A stretch of DNA of 64,000 bases from Boswellia sacra. Taxonomy: Eukaryota > Streptophyta > Magnoliopsida > Sapindales > Burseraceae. The notes beneath the pieces are model-generated. The model ran no database searches. It was given only the letters and a program-made list of their open reading frames with translations, and was not told the DNA's origin. Shown here piece by piece: positions 11,719-24,300 of the stretch. Position 1 is the first letter of the stretch. Every line of letters starts with the position of its first letter. The stretch is taken from assembly GCA_013180625.2 (NCBI GenBank), contig SNVD02014010.1:23416-87415 (forward strand), written 5' to 3'. Both the position numbers and the translations under genes were made by a program.

Positions 11719-12951
11719 TGTTGGTGTCGAGATGTATCGAGAAGTCTAGAGTTGATTGTGTCAAGATTATTGGTGTCACGTGTGGTTGTCAAAATTTTGT
11801 CGAGTGTCAAAATTGTCGCATGTCGAGATTTTGTCGAGTTTCGATTTCGTCTAGTGTCGAGATTTTTTCGAGTTTCAATTTCGTCTAGTATCGAGATTTT
11901 GTCGAGTTTCGATTTTGTCGAGTGTCGAGCTTTTGTCGAGTGTCGCGATTATGTCGCATGTCAAGACTGTTGCGTCAAACTTGTTGAGTCTCGAGTTTCA
12001 AATGTCGAGTGTCAAGTCGTGTATGTCGAGCACTTGTACCGAGAATGTTGGTGACGAGATTTTTTGTGTCAACGTGCATATGTTATGCACATGTTATATT
12101 TTGATCAACTTGTGATAAAGCAAGAATGTTATTTTGATTATTATTTTATTGTTTATAGAATTATATTTTAGGAATTATTTGATAAATATCTTTTTAGATT
12201 AGGATATAGTATCTTGTATCCTAATTAGAATAGGAGAATATTTATTTATCATAATATCTTAGGAGTTTACTTGTATCACTTCCTATTTTATTTATCATAA
12301 TCCTAATATGATTTTGATATAGATCTTTTACAGGATTTCTAGGAGATTTCGTCCAGGTCTCTCACTATATATACCATGTTATAGTTTTATAACATAAGTA
12401 TGTAGAAGTCAGCAAGGTTGGCTAATTAATTGGGTGTGTCGTTAAAGTCTATGTCTTGGCATTCCAACAATTAAAGAAGAGAGCGTCAACGCACAAAGGA
12501 ATGTCTTTATTGATTTGATTCTTTGAGTCTTTTGATTCATGTATGAGTGATAGAAATCGTATATGAGTTGTTGATTGAGTCTGTGTGAGTTAGTAGACAC
12601 TTGGGATAACTTGCGGGTTAAGTGTTTATGTAATTCAGTGTCAGACACTGTGTGTTATGTATAACTTAGCAGTGTGCTGTTAAGTTATCTGCGACAGAGA
12701 GTGGACAGTGTCACTAGAGTTTATGATCTTTGCGAAAATTTTGTTTTACAAAGATTAGGTCAGTGTGTGAGGGTGAGTCAGTACTGTAAAAGGTCCTAAT
12801 GATTATACAAACAAGAACTTGGTGAATTGCAGCTCTATAGCTGTCCGTAGACATAGGTTTTATAACCGAACCACGTAAAAATCCTCTTGTGCCAATTTAC
12901 TTTATAGTTTACTGTTTTATTTTATATAACTGCATACTTCCAGAACTCTCA
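11719..12951 (+). repeat. 3' LTR of Sirevirus copy 1
   Basis: 1,233 bp, from TGTTGG to CTCTCA. It carries the longer version of the U3 TCGAG minisatellite (about 11727-12055), then a region colinear with the LTRs of copies 2 and 3 from about 12070 on. A TATA-like sequence lies at about 12364-12375. Divergence from the 5' LTR outside the repeat indels is modest and mostly transitions. Confidence 0.93.
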
Positions 12952-12956
12952 CTATC

Positions 12957-15394
12957 AAATACATACGTTACGTAATTCTAATATTTAAATAAAAGTATTG
13001 CTATTCTTACAAATTTTGTGTATAAACTCATATATACAAACTGATGTATTATTACTTATTTATTCATATATTATTACTCTATATTATATGAATATATTTT
13101 ATATATTTATTATTTCAATCACTGTATATAAACATAAAAATACTTATTTGACATAACTCATCCAGTAATTAACAAAATTTAAAATCGGTGGATAGAGCAA
13201 GCTTCACTAGAGTAAGACGGAGAAAAATGTTCCTGAACAAAGTTCATGGTAAAAGTAGAGAAGCGAAAACCACAAAATACTTTATTATTTGTTTTCTATT
13301 AAGTACCTTATAATTTTTAACAAAAGAGAGGCTGACTGCATGCCAGTTTTTTTTTTAAAAAAAATTGTTTCCAACGGAGAATGCTAAGGGTTTAGAAATG
13401 ATTTATTTTAAATGGAATATAATAATATTCTATTAAATTTAATAAGTGGATATGTAAAAATTTAAAAGAAGTGTATAGAGTAAAACTAAATTTTATAGCT
13501 GAATAATCTGCTGAGAGAATATGTATCTTTTAAGACACACACATTAAGATTTTTATTTATTTATTTATGATAAATAAAAGTTTGATAGTCTTAATTTGTG
13601 CTATAAGATTATATATTAAGCCTTTAAAAATTAATAAATTCACTTAGAATTTATGTTTTTAAGGACTATTACATAATTTCTTAGAATATATACGTTATCT
13701 TAAAGAAAATATACATAATTTTTTGGAGCTAGACACATTAAATCTATCCATAAAAATTTTAGAGGATTAAAAACTAAAATAGAATTATTAGATCGAGGTT
13801 GGATTGGATGAATGGACTGACAAGTGCGCAGCCGAAGGCCGAGCAACCAGTCTTTGGGAAACAGCGAGGGAAAAAGTTTCCAATTCCAAAACATAAAACA
13901 TACTCCTCTCCTCATCATGTAGCTCCTAATTAATTTTGTGCCGTATCTTTTTTTTTTTATAAAAAATTATTACTTTATTTTATTAGTTTGATGACTTTAT
14001 TCGAATAAATAGCGACGCATGTAAAACATAATAAATAAATTAACTAAAAATGTAAAATATATATTATAATTATATTGAGATGAGACATACGGATTATAAT
14101 ATGAGTAATTTATATTTTGTTTCTTAATATTTTCTAAAAATATGTATATTTATTTAAAAAATTTAATCTTAATCACACATTTTTACTTAATTTTTTAAAA
14201 TAAAAATATAAAAAGAAATACAACCAATGTATATTATCTATATTGTCTTACGTAATGGCTGACGTGAGATAATTAAATTATACAATTTCAATTTCAAGAT
14301 ATTAAACAAATGAAACTGGGACAAAATTAAGAAAGACCACAGCCATGCCGTTTGGTCGGGCTGAGCTCGGTTGGATTGGATTGGATTGGTGTCACAAATA
14401 ATAAGTGAAAGCCAAATATATCTGTTCGACTGTGTGTCCGCGAAATCTAGTTACACCAAATTTAAATTCAAATGTTGTGAGATTGGCACATAATATAATA
14501 GAAATCAGACCAGGAGAAATAACTAAATTTTAAAAATTGCTTTAAAAAATAAAATAAAGACAATAAACAGTGGATAAAAATGCCCTTTAAAAAAATGCAC
14601 TTACCTTTCAACTTGTTACGGGTCAATGGATAACCCGTAACGGGTTAAACACGTTAATACATTATAGGATAACAGATAGTTAAGTGTTAAAAAAAAAGAA
14701 AAAAGAAATGCATTTTGGTTATGGTCCCGTGAGATTTGATTATTTTTGTACACCTCCCAAATGTAACATTTGTCTTGGATAATACAGAAAAAGAATTTTT
14801 TTGATTCTGCTCTATTTTTAACTCACATGTAATGATCTATCTAAAACTTTTATTTGACAAATTAATTTAAAGTTAAGTTATCATAAATTATTATCATCAG
14901 AGAATCCAAAAATAACTTTATACCATGTAGATGTAAATTAGGAATAAATAAGCATTATTATCTATATTATCCCATCCATTATTATTTTTTAGAATACATG
15001 TTAGGCTACCCATATATAAATTTATATGGTGTAGTCACTTTATATTATCTTATTATTCATTTTTCATAATTGAACATAACGTTATTTTTGTAATTTTATT
15101 ATTTAGAAATTATAAAATTTGTGAAACGGTAAATCCAGGATGCAACGAACGAAGTTTGATGATAAAATTAAAAAAGTAATGGTAAGTCGCAGGTGGAGTG
15201 GCATTGCCATTGTGTGTTTCATGGGACAGTTGAGATGAAACGTGTGGGTAATAGTTGGTGGTGGCGGCGTTTGAAACGCATAATCGTATGTGGTGAAGAC
15301 CAGAGGAGCGGATGTTTACTCAAAGAGCAACTACAATCCTTCTTCTTTCTTCGTTTTCTCTCCCTCTCCCACAAACTCTTGCTCCTCCTCCACA
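12957..15394. other. AT-rich intergenic DNA upstream of CLC-g
   Basis: No supported gene. It contains a short TTTA run (about 13549-13565), a GGATT run near 14370-14390, and a perfect 9-bp stem at 14615-14623/14633-14641 (GTTACGGGT against ACCCGTAAC) that repeats partly just downstream. The proximal few hundred bases must hold the CLC-g promoter and 5' leader; a TATA-like ATATATAAAT near 15012 is the only candidate seen and is weak evidence in such AT-rich DNA. Confidence 0.5.
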
Positions 15395-18300
15395 ATGTTT
15401 CCAACTACGAATACAGCGGCGGCAAATCTTGAGCATGAGCATGGCCATGACCAAGAGTCTCTCACCATCCCCTTACTCAACTCCCAAAGATCCAACATCA
15501 ATTCCACCTCCCAAGTCGCCATCGTTGGCTCCAATGCCTGTTTCATTGAAAGCTTCGACTACGAGTAATTCATTTAATCCTTGTATTCTTTCCTTCCTTG
15601 AATGGGTTGGGTTGTGATTGACGGGTGGTTTCTTTCCAGGATTTCTGAGAACGCTTTTTTCAAGCAGGATTGGAGAAGCCGTGGGAAAGCTCAGATATTT
15701 CAGTATATTTTCATGAAATGGATGCTATGTTTCTTGATTGGTTTGATTGTCGGCCTTATTGGCTTCTGCAACAATCTTGCTGTTGAGAATCTTGCCGGGA
15801 TCAAATTTGTTGTAACTTCCAACATGATGTTGCTTCGCAGGTCAAACCTCAACCAACTACCATTCTGATTCTAATCATGTGACCGCTTGCTGCTCTCTCA
15901 TTCTTCTTCTACAGGTACTGGATGGCTTTTTCAGTGTTTTCCCTTTCCAATTTCCTACTCACCCTATTTGCCGCCATCATCACCGCCTTCGTTGCGCCGG
16001 CGGCTGCTGGCTCCGGCATTCCCGAGGTTAAGGCTTACCTTAATGGAGTAGACGCACCGGGAATACTTTCACTTCGGACTTTCGCCGTTAAAGTAAGTCG
16101 GTTGAAGTTGAGGTTATTGGTTTCTTACTAGGTGGGAGCATGTTTATGTCTTCACAGCACCAGATTAAGATTTACTTACTTGGTCATCAATTTCCAATAA
16201 TTCTATTTGCATTTCGGGCAGGCGTCATCATTCATGTTTGCTCACTGTGCAGATCATTGGAAGCATTTCTGCTGTTTCTGGTTCTCTTCTAATTGGAAAG
16301 GCAGGACCTATGGTACACACTGGTGCTTGTGTTGCATCCTTGCTGGGTCAGGGTGGGTCAAAGAGATATCGTATAACTTGGAAATGGTTGCGCTTCTTCA
16401 AAAATGATCGAGATAGGCGGGATCTTGTAACATGTGGATGCGCTGCTGGAATTACTGCTGCTTTCCGTGCTCCAGTTGGTGGCTTGCTCTTCGCCCTTGA
16501 AGAAATGTCATCATGGTATGTAAAACCATCCACTTCAACTTGCTTCTCATGTCTTTCTCTTCTTAAATCTTTCTTGACCATCATTCCATTTGCTTAAAGA
16601 TTTTTTGAATTTCTGTATTCCTATATTTTATTAATGGAATGGATATATGTGCATTCTTTGTGCATTTATGCTGAAGGAAAGTTGAGAATTGTCCATAGAC
16701 GATGAAGTCAAATTATGATGGTCATGCTATAGACAATATTATTACATCTAATTAGTAGGTCTTATAAGTGGCTGCAGACTACAAATTCTTTTATACCCCT
16801 GAAACTAATTAAATGTGGATTCTTTAGTAATTATCGGACTTGACCATCAATTTCATGTTTCATTTTCTAAATTAAAATGAATAAGCTGTTTTCTAAAATT
16901 TTGTGCCTTCCAAAACAATGTGAGAGTACTCCACATTGGTGCTGCACTGGGTGCATTGCAGGTTATCATCTATGTAATCTACTATCCACGTGAGTAACGG
17001 AATAAAAGATGAGAATGGTTGTCATCATTGCCATATTTTTCCAACTGACAGTAAATAGTACATGCGATTTTTGTACCCCTCTATGTTGAAAACCAACTTC
17101 AAGATTATAACTTGCAGGTGGAGAAGTGCCCTTCTGTGGAGAGCTTTCTTCACAACAGCTATTGTTGCAATTCTGCTCAGGGCTCTGATTGATGTTTGTT
17201 TAAGTGGCAAGTGTGGCCTATTTGGTAAAGGTGGGCTGATAATGTTTGATGTGTATTCTGGAAATATTTCTTATCACATAGCGGATGTTCCACTTGTGCT
17301 TCTCCTTGGAGTAATAGGTGGTATATTGGGGAGTTTATATAATTTTCTTTTGGAGAAGGTTCTCCGGGTTTACACTATCATTAACGAGTAAGCTTTGATT
17401 TTTGCTTCGTCATTTTTGCAGAAGAAAGTGTTTCTAGTATCTGGTACAATGTGATTTGCCAAGCTCATTCTCCTTAATGTTTTCCCTCTTCCAGGAAAGG
17501 CATTGCTCATAAAATCTTTCTTGCTTGTTCAATCTCCATTTTCACATCCTGTCTTCTTTTTGGATTACCGTGGCTTGCAAAATGCCGTCCTTGCCCAGCT
17601 GATGCAGTGGAAGAATGTCCAACTATAGGTCGGTCTGGGAACTATAAGAAATTTCAATGTCCTCCCGGTCATTACAATGATCTTGCCAGCCTAATTTTTA
17701 ATACAAATGATGATGCTATAAGAAATCTCTTCAGCATGAACACCAAAACTGAGTTTCAACGATCATCAGTTCTCTTATTTTTTATGATCTGCTTTTTTCT
17801 AAGTATCCTTAGCTACGGGATTGTTGCTCCCGCGGGACTTTTTGTACCTGTTATTGTTACAGGGGCATCTTATGGACGGTTTGTTGGAATGTTATTTAGT
17901 TCTTTCTCAAGTCTTGATCACGGCCTCTATGCCGTGCTGGGTGCTGCTTCACTACTTGGTGGATCTATGAGGATGACAGTTTCTTTGTGTGTGATTATCC
18001 TAGAACTTACTAATAATCTACTATTGCTACCCTTGATAATGCTGGTTCTTCTAGTTTCAAAGACTGTGGCAGATGCTTTTAATGGCAATATATATGACAT
18101 TATAATGAGTTTAAAGGGTTTCCCTTATCTAGAAGCTCATGCTGAGCCTTATATGAGGCAGCTGACAGTTGCTGATGTAGTTACGGGCCCCCTTCAGCTC
18201 TTTCATGGCGTTGAGAAAGTTGGGAATATAGTTCATGTGCTCAAGACTACTAGGCATAATGGGTTTCCTGTAATTGATGAGCAACCACTTTCTGAAACCC

Positions 18301-19074
18301 CAGTTCTCTATGGTTTAATCCTTCGGGCTCATCTTATTACATTGCTAAAGAAGAAAATTTTCTTGTCTGCTCCATTGTCTACTTGCAACGATGCTCTTTC
18401 GCAGTTCTCAGCAGAGGAATTTGCAAAAAAGGGCTCCGGTAACTATGACAGTATTGAAGATGTTCAATTATCTGAGGAAGAGATGGGGATGTATTTGGAT
18501 TTGCATCCTTTTACTAATGCATCGCCTTACACTGTTGTGGAGACAATGTCACTAGCTAAGGCACTCATACTTTTTCGACAGATTGGTTTGAGGCACCTGC
18601 TGGTGATTCCTAAAATTTCTGGAGTAAGACATTTTAACTTACATTTGCCTGCTTTTTCTTTTTTCCTCTGAACAATATTCTGATTTCACACAATGATTAG
18701 AACACTTTATGGTTCTGAATGAATCGGTAGGTTTTATCAATTTTAAGGGCCAGTTTTGGCCAGACTTCAGAGATTTCTGATTTTGGTATTAAGTTGGTTG
18801 CCTAAGCCTTGTGCCTCTTCTGTGTGCCCTTGCATTTTGCTCTCTCTCTCTCTCTTCTTCCTCTTGTGTTTGTGTAAAGCATCTCCCCTTGAAAGTGAAC
18901 TTGCTAACCAAGTTTCTGTCCGAATTCTTTTGCTCGCAGAGATCACCTGTGGTCGGTATAGTTACCAGGCACGATTTCATGCCAGAACATATATTGGGTT
19001 TGCATCCTTTGCTGGTAAGTGGTAGGTGGAAAAGATTAAGGTTCCGCTTCCCCCAAATCCTTAAAATCTTTTAA
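15395..19074 (+). CDS. CLC-g: CLC-type chloride channel/transporter, CLC-g-like
   Basis: Seven exons with GT-AG junctions in consistent phase: 15395-15564, 15640-15840, 15915-16092, 16253-16515, 17118-17387, 17495-18623 and 18940-19074. They give about 781 residues, close to Arabidopsis CLC-g (763 from memory). The protein has the multi-helix CLC membrane domain and two C-terminal CBS domains (about 584-645 and 698-757). The anion-selectivity motif is GSGIPE (156-161), with Ser as in chloride-type rather than Pro as in nitrate-type plant CLCs. The gating-glutamate position reads GKAGP (198-202), Ala in place of Glu, as in CLC-g; the proton-glutamate position E267 (FALEEMSSW) is kept. CLC-g proteins sit on the tonoplast/endomembranes and affect chloride balance. 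I chose ATG 15395 because it gives the family-like short N-terminus; ATG 15290 is in frame upstream and less likely. CLC-c is the main alternative. No disruption seen. Confidence 0.93.
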
Positions 19075-21350
19075 TTTCATTGAAGAGTTGGAGCTAGCGG
19101 ACCCTCATCAATAAGTTTGTAAATAATCTGGTTCTGATGCTAATGCAAATGCAAGAGGGCAACAGAATAAAGCAAAGGATTAGCAACCGGTATTCTTCAA
19201 TTTTATTTAATCCAGAGCTGCAGAGGACCACTTAGAAACTAGTTTAATTACAATATATACCTGTCTACAGAATCTATGAGTCGGTGATCATGTTTATTTG
19301 AGACAAATTTTGCTCTGGTTAATTTACATCTCTTAACGTGAAATATTTTTATTCTTCCATTTTCCATCGAGCGCTTTGCGCTTGAGCTGGCTGAGATTTT
19401 GAGATAATGAAGTTTTGATGTTTGGCTGGGTTAGGTCTAGGATAGAGATAACAATAGGAAAGGTTCACCCTTTATTCTACTGTTGGATTATTTAAACGGG
19501 CTGGGTGGAGACATGGGTTACCATTTCCTCATATAGATGCTAAATCAACTTTAATGAAAACTAGTATAATAATATTATGGGTTTATTGTAAAATAGCTAT
19601 GCTTTGGGATGTTGTAATGAGTTTTAGTTTGTCTGTATAACTTTTAAAATGAAATAGTGAAATTCAATGAATTTCATTTCTTTGTATATGCTCCTTACAT
19701 AGATTTTTGCTCATTGAGAACCTTACCCTATATGTTGAGCATTTTACTAGATACATTGGATACTGGCTTATTGGGCATTTACAATGCGTGTTTCAATTAC
19801 AAAATTTCTTCTTTGAACAACTTGTCAACCTTGTGGATTATTTTATATGATGTGCTTGATAATGGTCTGCCTAGTGTGTCTAATACGTAGAAAAGCATTT
19901 GCACGAGCTATTAAGGGTCCTTTTAGATGGCTTGAATATCGTTAGATAATCAGAAAACTTTTGAATCTTGAGTAAATGTCATCATCAATATAAAATTTGA
20001 TTATTTTATACGAGTAATGTTACACTCACAACTTTTCTATAACTATTTATTTTTTACAATACAATTTGAATTTGCAAGACATTATTAGATGGATAAAAAA
20101 TGAAATAAATAAATGAGATTAAATTGAATGATATAGTAATTTCACATTGGGTGATATATTGTCAACTGAGATTATATAAAATTTTGATTGTAAATGAGTT
20201 ATGGTATAATAATATTCATTTTATGATATCCGAGTAAAACCCCTGAAGTATGGTTATGGTGTTTATTTCAGAAAGTGGATCATTAACAAATAATAGGTTA
20301 AGTTTTCAGGTTAATTGGAAATAATTAAGTTGAGGGGAGCGATTTGAGTCACAAGGGAACTCCCATATTTTGTTTTTTAATTATTAAACAATGATACTGG
20401 ACGGCACATCTAATAATCTGTCAAAGTTACTTTTATTTCTTGAAATTAAAATTACCTGGACGATGGACAACAACAATTTGACTATTTCTTAGAACAATTA
20501 CTCTTCAGTTGACTATTTTCAATTAACCCAAAAGGGCTTCTGCAGGGTAGTGACATGGCAGGTCGAACAATAGGAGAGGGACAAGTCGATTATATATAAT
20601 AATAATAATAACAATAATAATGAAAGTGTTATAAAAGCGGAGTATCCAAGGTTCAACTTGAAGCCAAAATTAACTTTTGCGGAGGTCCCAAGAAGCTGCC
20701 TGAAGTGTAATCATTCAGTGGGAAGCCATTTGCATAAACTTGTGATCCTATTTTGGATAGAAATGAATCAACGATTTAAATGTCCATAATGTCCTGATGA
20801 CGTGTATTTTTGAATTGGATATATTTATTTCCCTATGATTTAATTTACTTGTAATATGGAATTATAAACATAATAATATAAAAAGGGTTATGCTCCAATA
20901 TTATTGAATATGCTACGTCACACTTATAATGTTAAAACTTTGACTTGCAAAACATCACTTGAAATATATTTACTAATGTTACATCGCATATCGCCAAATG
21001 TACACTTCATGCTACTGAACAGGAGCTTTACAGAGCAAACGCCGTAAACAAAAGTTTGCCACTGAATCTTCTATTGTCTGCCAGGAAAACTACAAATGAA
21101 TAAGTTTCCCATTTCCTGTTTGATGCTTCTCATTACATTACACTGCCTTGCAATAACAATCTTAAGAACATCCAAACAGATTAACATAATCATAATTCTA
21201 TCAATGATAAAGCCAAAGGAAAAGGAAAAAAAAAAAAAAAAAAAAAGAGTTGAGTATACTTTGTTAAAGGCCAAATTCCAATTCTTCCAAATAAGCTAAC
21301 AAAGAAGCTTTCAATTAAATCAAGAAAAGACAATCCTCAAATTTGCTATG
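19075..21350. other. Intergenic region between convergent genes
   Basis: Holds the 3' ends of CLC-g (+) and the kinase gene (-). No gene is supported. There is a TAA/ATA microsatellite at about 20596-20625 and an A-run at about 21227-21246. Around 19990-20230 there is AT-rich sequence faintly resembling MITE ends (GAGTAATGTTACACTCACAA), but I could not establish inverted termini. Confidence 0.6.
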
Positions 21351-24300
21351 TTACCCCTTCTTTACACTCTTTAGGTAGTCTGCCCTTATTGCCCACAATT
21401 GCTCTCCCACTGATTTCATGTCTGGCCGATCATTCCGTATAGGTGCTGCACACTGAATTGCCAAACCAAACATTTTCTGAAGTATCTCTATATCTATGAC
21501 TTCCTTCATCAAAGGATCCACCATCTCAAATACGGTTCCTTCATTGAATTTCTTGAAGGCCTGCACAATAAAAGACAACACACTTTAGACTTGGAATCTT
21601 TTTTCCGCTGCGGATTTTCTTGAATTTGGAAGCAGTAAGAACATTGTTAACTAAAAAGTTGACTTCACGACTCTGCAAGATAGCAGCAGGCATCTAGTTC
21701 TGTAAGAATTCCCCACAATTGAACTTTGTTTAACTAATAATACTTTCATGCTCCTAACTTCGTTACCGTTTCTAAACATAGATGCCATGTAATTGGCTAT
21801 TCTGAGTAGAATTTTTTAGAACAAAGGCATATGTTTGGACTTGGCTCTCACCTGATTAAAGGTCCTACAAAATACCATCTTGCCCATATGATCAAATATG
21901 TTTAACTATGAAAGTAACTCTAATTAGTATTGGAATTATTTACCAGATAAGGAAGTTAAATCATTTAAAGTATTATTGTAAATAATAAATTCACCTCTCA
22001 CCCCTTTAGACTTCTTGAGTCCTTAAAGAACAAATAGAACTGATCTTTTCTATTTCTATTTTTATGTTTTGGCAAAACTCCTGAAAATCGATCTCGGGCC
22101 GGTTCTTCTCAGCCCCTAAAAATGAATTTGGTCATGTAAGTAGGGGCTGTATATAGATATAGAAAGTAAATTTCTTTTGTTAGTACAGGATATCTAGTTT
22201 AATTATAAATATCTATTTAATTGGCCTAGTGGGTTAGATAAAATTCCACAGATAGAGCAAACACAACTCAACTGTTATCAAATCAAAATGTAGTGATATG
22301 AAGGCATTCTTACCCATCTAAGAGTCACCCGCTCCTCAACAGGTTTCTTCAACTCCACAGGACGGCGGCCTGTCAGAATTTCTAGAAGTAAAATCCCAAA
22401 TGAGTATACATCGCTCTTGGGGGTGAGCTGATAGGTCTTCATATACTCTGGATCAAGGTAGCCAACTGTCCCTTTCACTTTGGTTGATATGTGTGTCTGA
22501 TCAGAATCCATTGGACCAAGCCTGGCAAATCCAAAATCAGCCACTTTTGCTCTCATGCTCTCCGTCAAAAGAATATTAGATGACTTAACGTCTCGATGTA
22601 TGATTTGTTTCTCTGGTTCAAGAAAAAATTAAACTTAAACCATTAATTGGTGCAGAAACAGGACCTTTTTAAGTAGATTTTCATATAGAGTAGTGCTTCC
22701 GGATAAGACTGCAAGGTTAAAGTATTAAGAAGAGTGCAGAGTAATGGGTTAGATAGGGAGAGTTCTGAAATAGAAGGTGTGATAACTATTTAGTCTCCTC
22801 TGTCTTCTTCAAATGACAATTAGACTTTTAGTAATATCGGAATGAATTCATCTATGATAAGCCTAAAAGATTAATCAAGTTAAATTTAATCACCTGCATA
22901 CAGATGGAGATACGTTAGGCCATGAGCAACATCAATGGCTATCTCGAGTCTCTGATTGAAATCCAGGATCTTTCCATGCTGGCCTGTCCAAAACGATAGC
23001 AACACCATTGTCATTGACATTACTTAAATAAAAACTATAACCAATCTTACAGTAGAGTAATCTTACCATCTAAATGTTCCCTGAGAGTACCATTTGGTAC
23101 AAACTCAGTTATGATAAGGCGCTCATTTCCTTTATCGAGAAAACCAAGTAATTTCACCAGATTCCGATGATCAATTTTGGCTAGGAGTTCAACTTCACTA
23201 CTGAACTCAGTTCGTAGACTGTCAAAGTGTTCCTACACATTTTTTTTTAATCATTAACAATGGAGAAAATATTATAAGAGACCAATTATGTGTAAAAAAA
23301 AAAAAAAAAGCTCCTTACATGATCATTAATAAATCCGATAAAACAAAAAATGGCAATGAAAACTGAAAATCATGCAACAAGAAATTTTATACAAAAATTT
23401 ACTATGTTCATCATATGAGCAGCCTTTTATAACAATGATTCATTGATCCATTTCCTCAACCTAGCCTTATATTATTTTAGTCCTGGTTTGGCACAACATG
23501 AACACACTCTTGCTCGTCCGCCATAGACCCACCACCCAGAGCTTCAAGAATGGTGCCACTTCCTTATAATGCTAAAAATGTAAGTGTAAGCAACACGGTG
23601 AAATAAAGCTAGAGCTTGATTAATTATCAGGCAAATCTAGAGGTTGCTGCCTGGCACAGCATCAGTATAAAAACTTGCTTTTCAGTTCTTTTACTTTTTC
23701 TTCCCCCACATTTTCTTTCCTCTTAAGGTAAAGAAGGTAAATATCTATTTGTAGAAGAGTGATAACTTCTCCAGTGCAAGAATCTAGTGTTGTCATTGTA
23801 ACTACCAGGGGGACAAGATTCAATAATAACTCAAGCATATGCAGGACAAGTACATATTTATACTAAGAGAAAAAAAATTAAATAAATAAACACTTGAGCA
23901 TAGCTTAGCCTTAACAGTGTATGATATTTTCTTTCCTTCATTCTTTACGAATTCTTATTCTGGTTTTATTTGCCTCGCAACTTACCATAGCAAATATGTG
24001 TGTCAGATCTAAAGATAGATCTGTATTATTGTAAATTTTGAGGTTCAATATGAAAGAATGGAGGAAGCAGATTGGTGTAACTGACCCAACTCGTGTACAA
24101 CCCAGCTAAACTTACGGATGTCTGGCCTAGCTGGTCGCCAGCACTGCCACTTCTCACTTTGTAAAACGATGGCAATTTAAGCTTGACAGCAGCCACCAAC
24201 AACCTCAAAACTTGACTATCTATTCACCCCAAGTCCATCACTGACCTACCCAAATAGAGGCTATATGGCTGCATGAGCTGCCACAGCCCGGGGCCAACTC

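Larger units (their letters stand above)
2660..12951 (+). mobile_element. Full-length decayed Ty1/copia Sirevirus-type LTR retrotransposon (copy 1)
   Basis: The element runs from TG at 2660 to CA at 12951 (10.3 kb). It is flanked by a perfect 5-bp target-site duplication, CTATC at 2655-2659 and 12952-12956. Order: 5' LTR, methionine-initiator-type PBS, gag with two CCHC knuckles, aspartic protease, integrase, reverse transcriptase, RNase H, a spacer, a downstream env-like ORF, a polypurine tract and 3' LTR. The copia order (integrase before RT), 10-kb size and extra ORF between RNase H and the 3' LTR fit the Sirevirus (SIRE1/Maximus) lineage. Numerous stops and frameshifts in gag, pol and the env-like ORF make it non-autonomous. 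It is a close relative of the elements at 35618-39381 and 45765-55865. Confidence 0.95.

Noticed and set aside
13700..13918. Minus-strand frame of 72 codons with a less AT-rich composition
   Set aside because: No recognisable motif, splice context or homologous copy in the window; kept as intergenic.
15193..15432. Plus-strand frame of 79 codons just upstream of and overlapping CLC-g exon 1
   Set aside because: It is in a different frame from the CLC-g start, ends in exon 1 and has no family features.
19985..20230. Possible second MITE
   Set aside because: One end resembles MITE termini, but matching inverted ends and a duplication could not be established.
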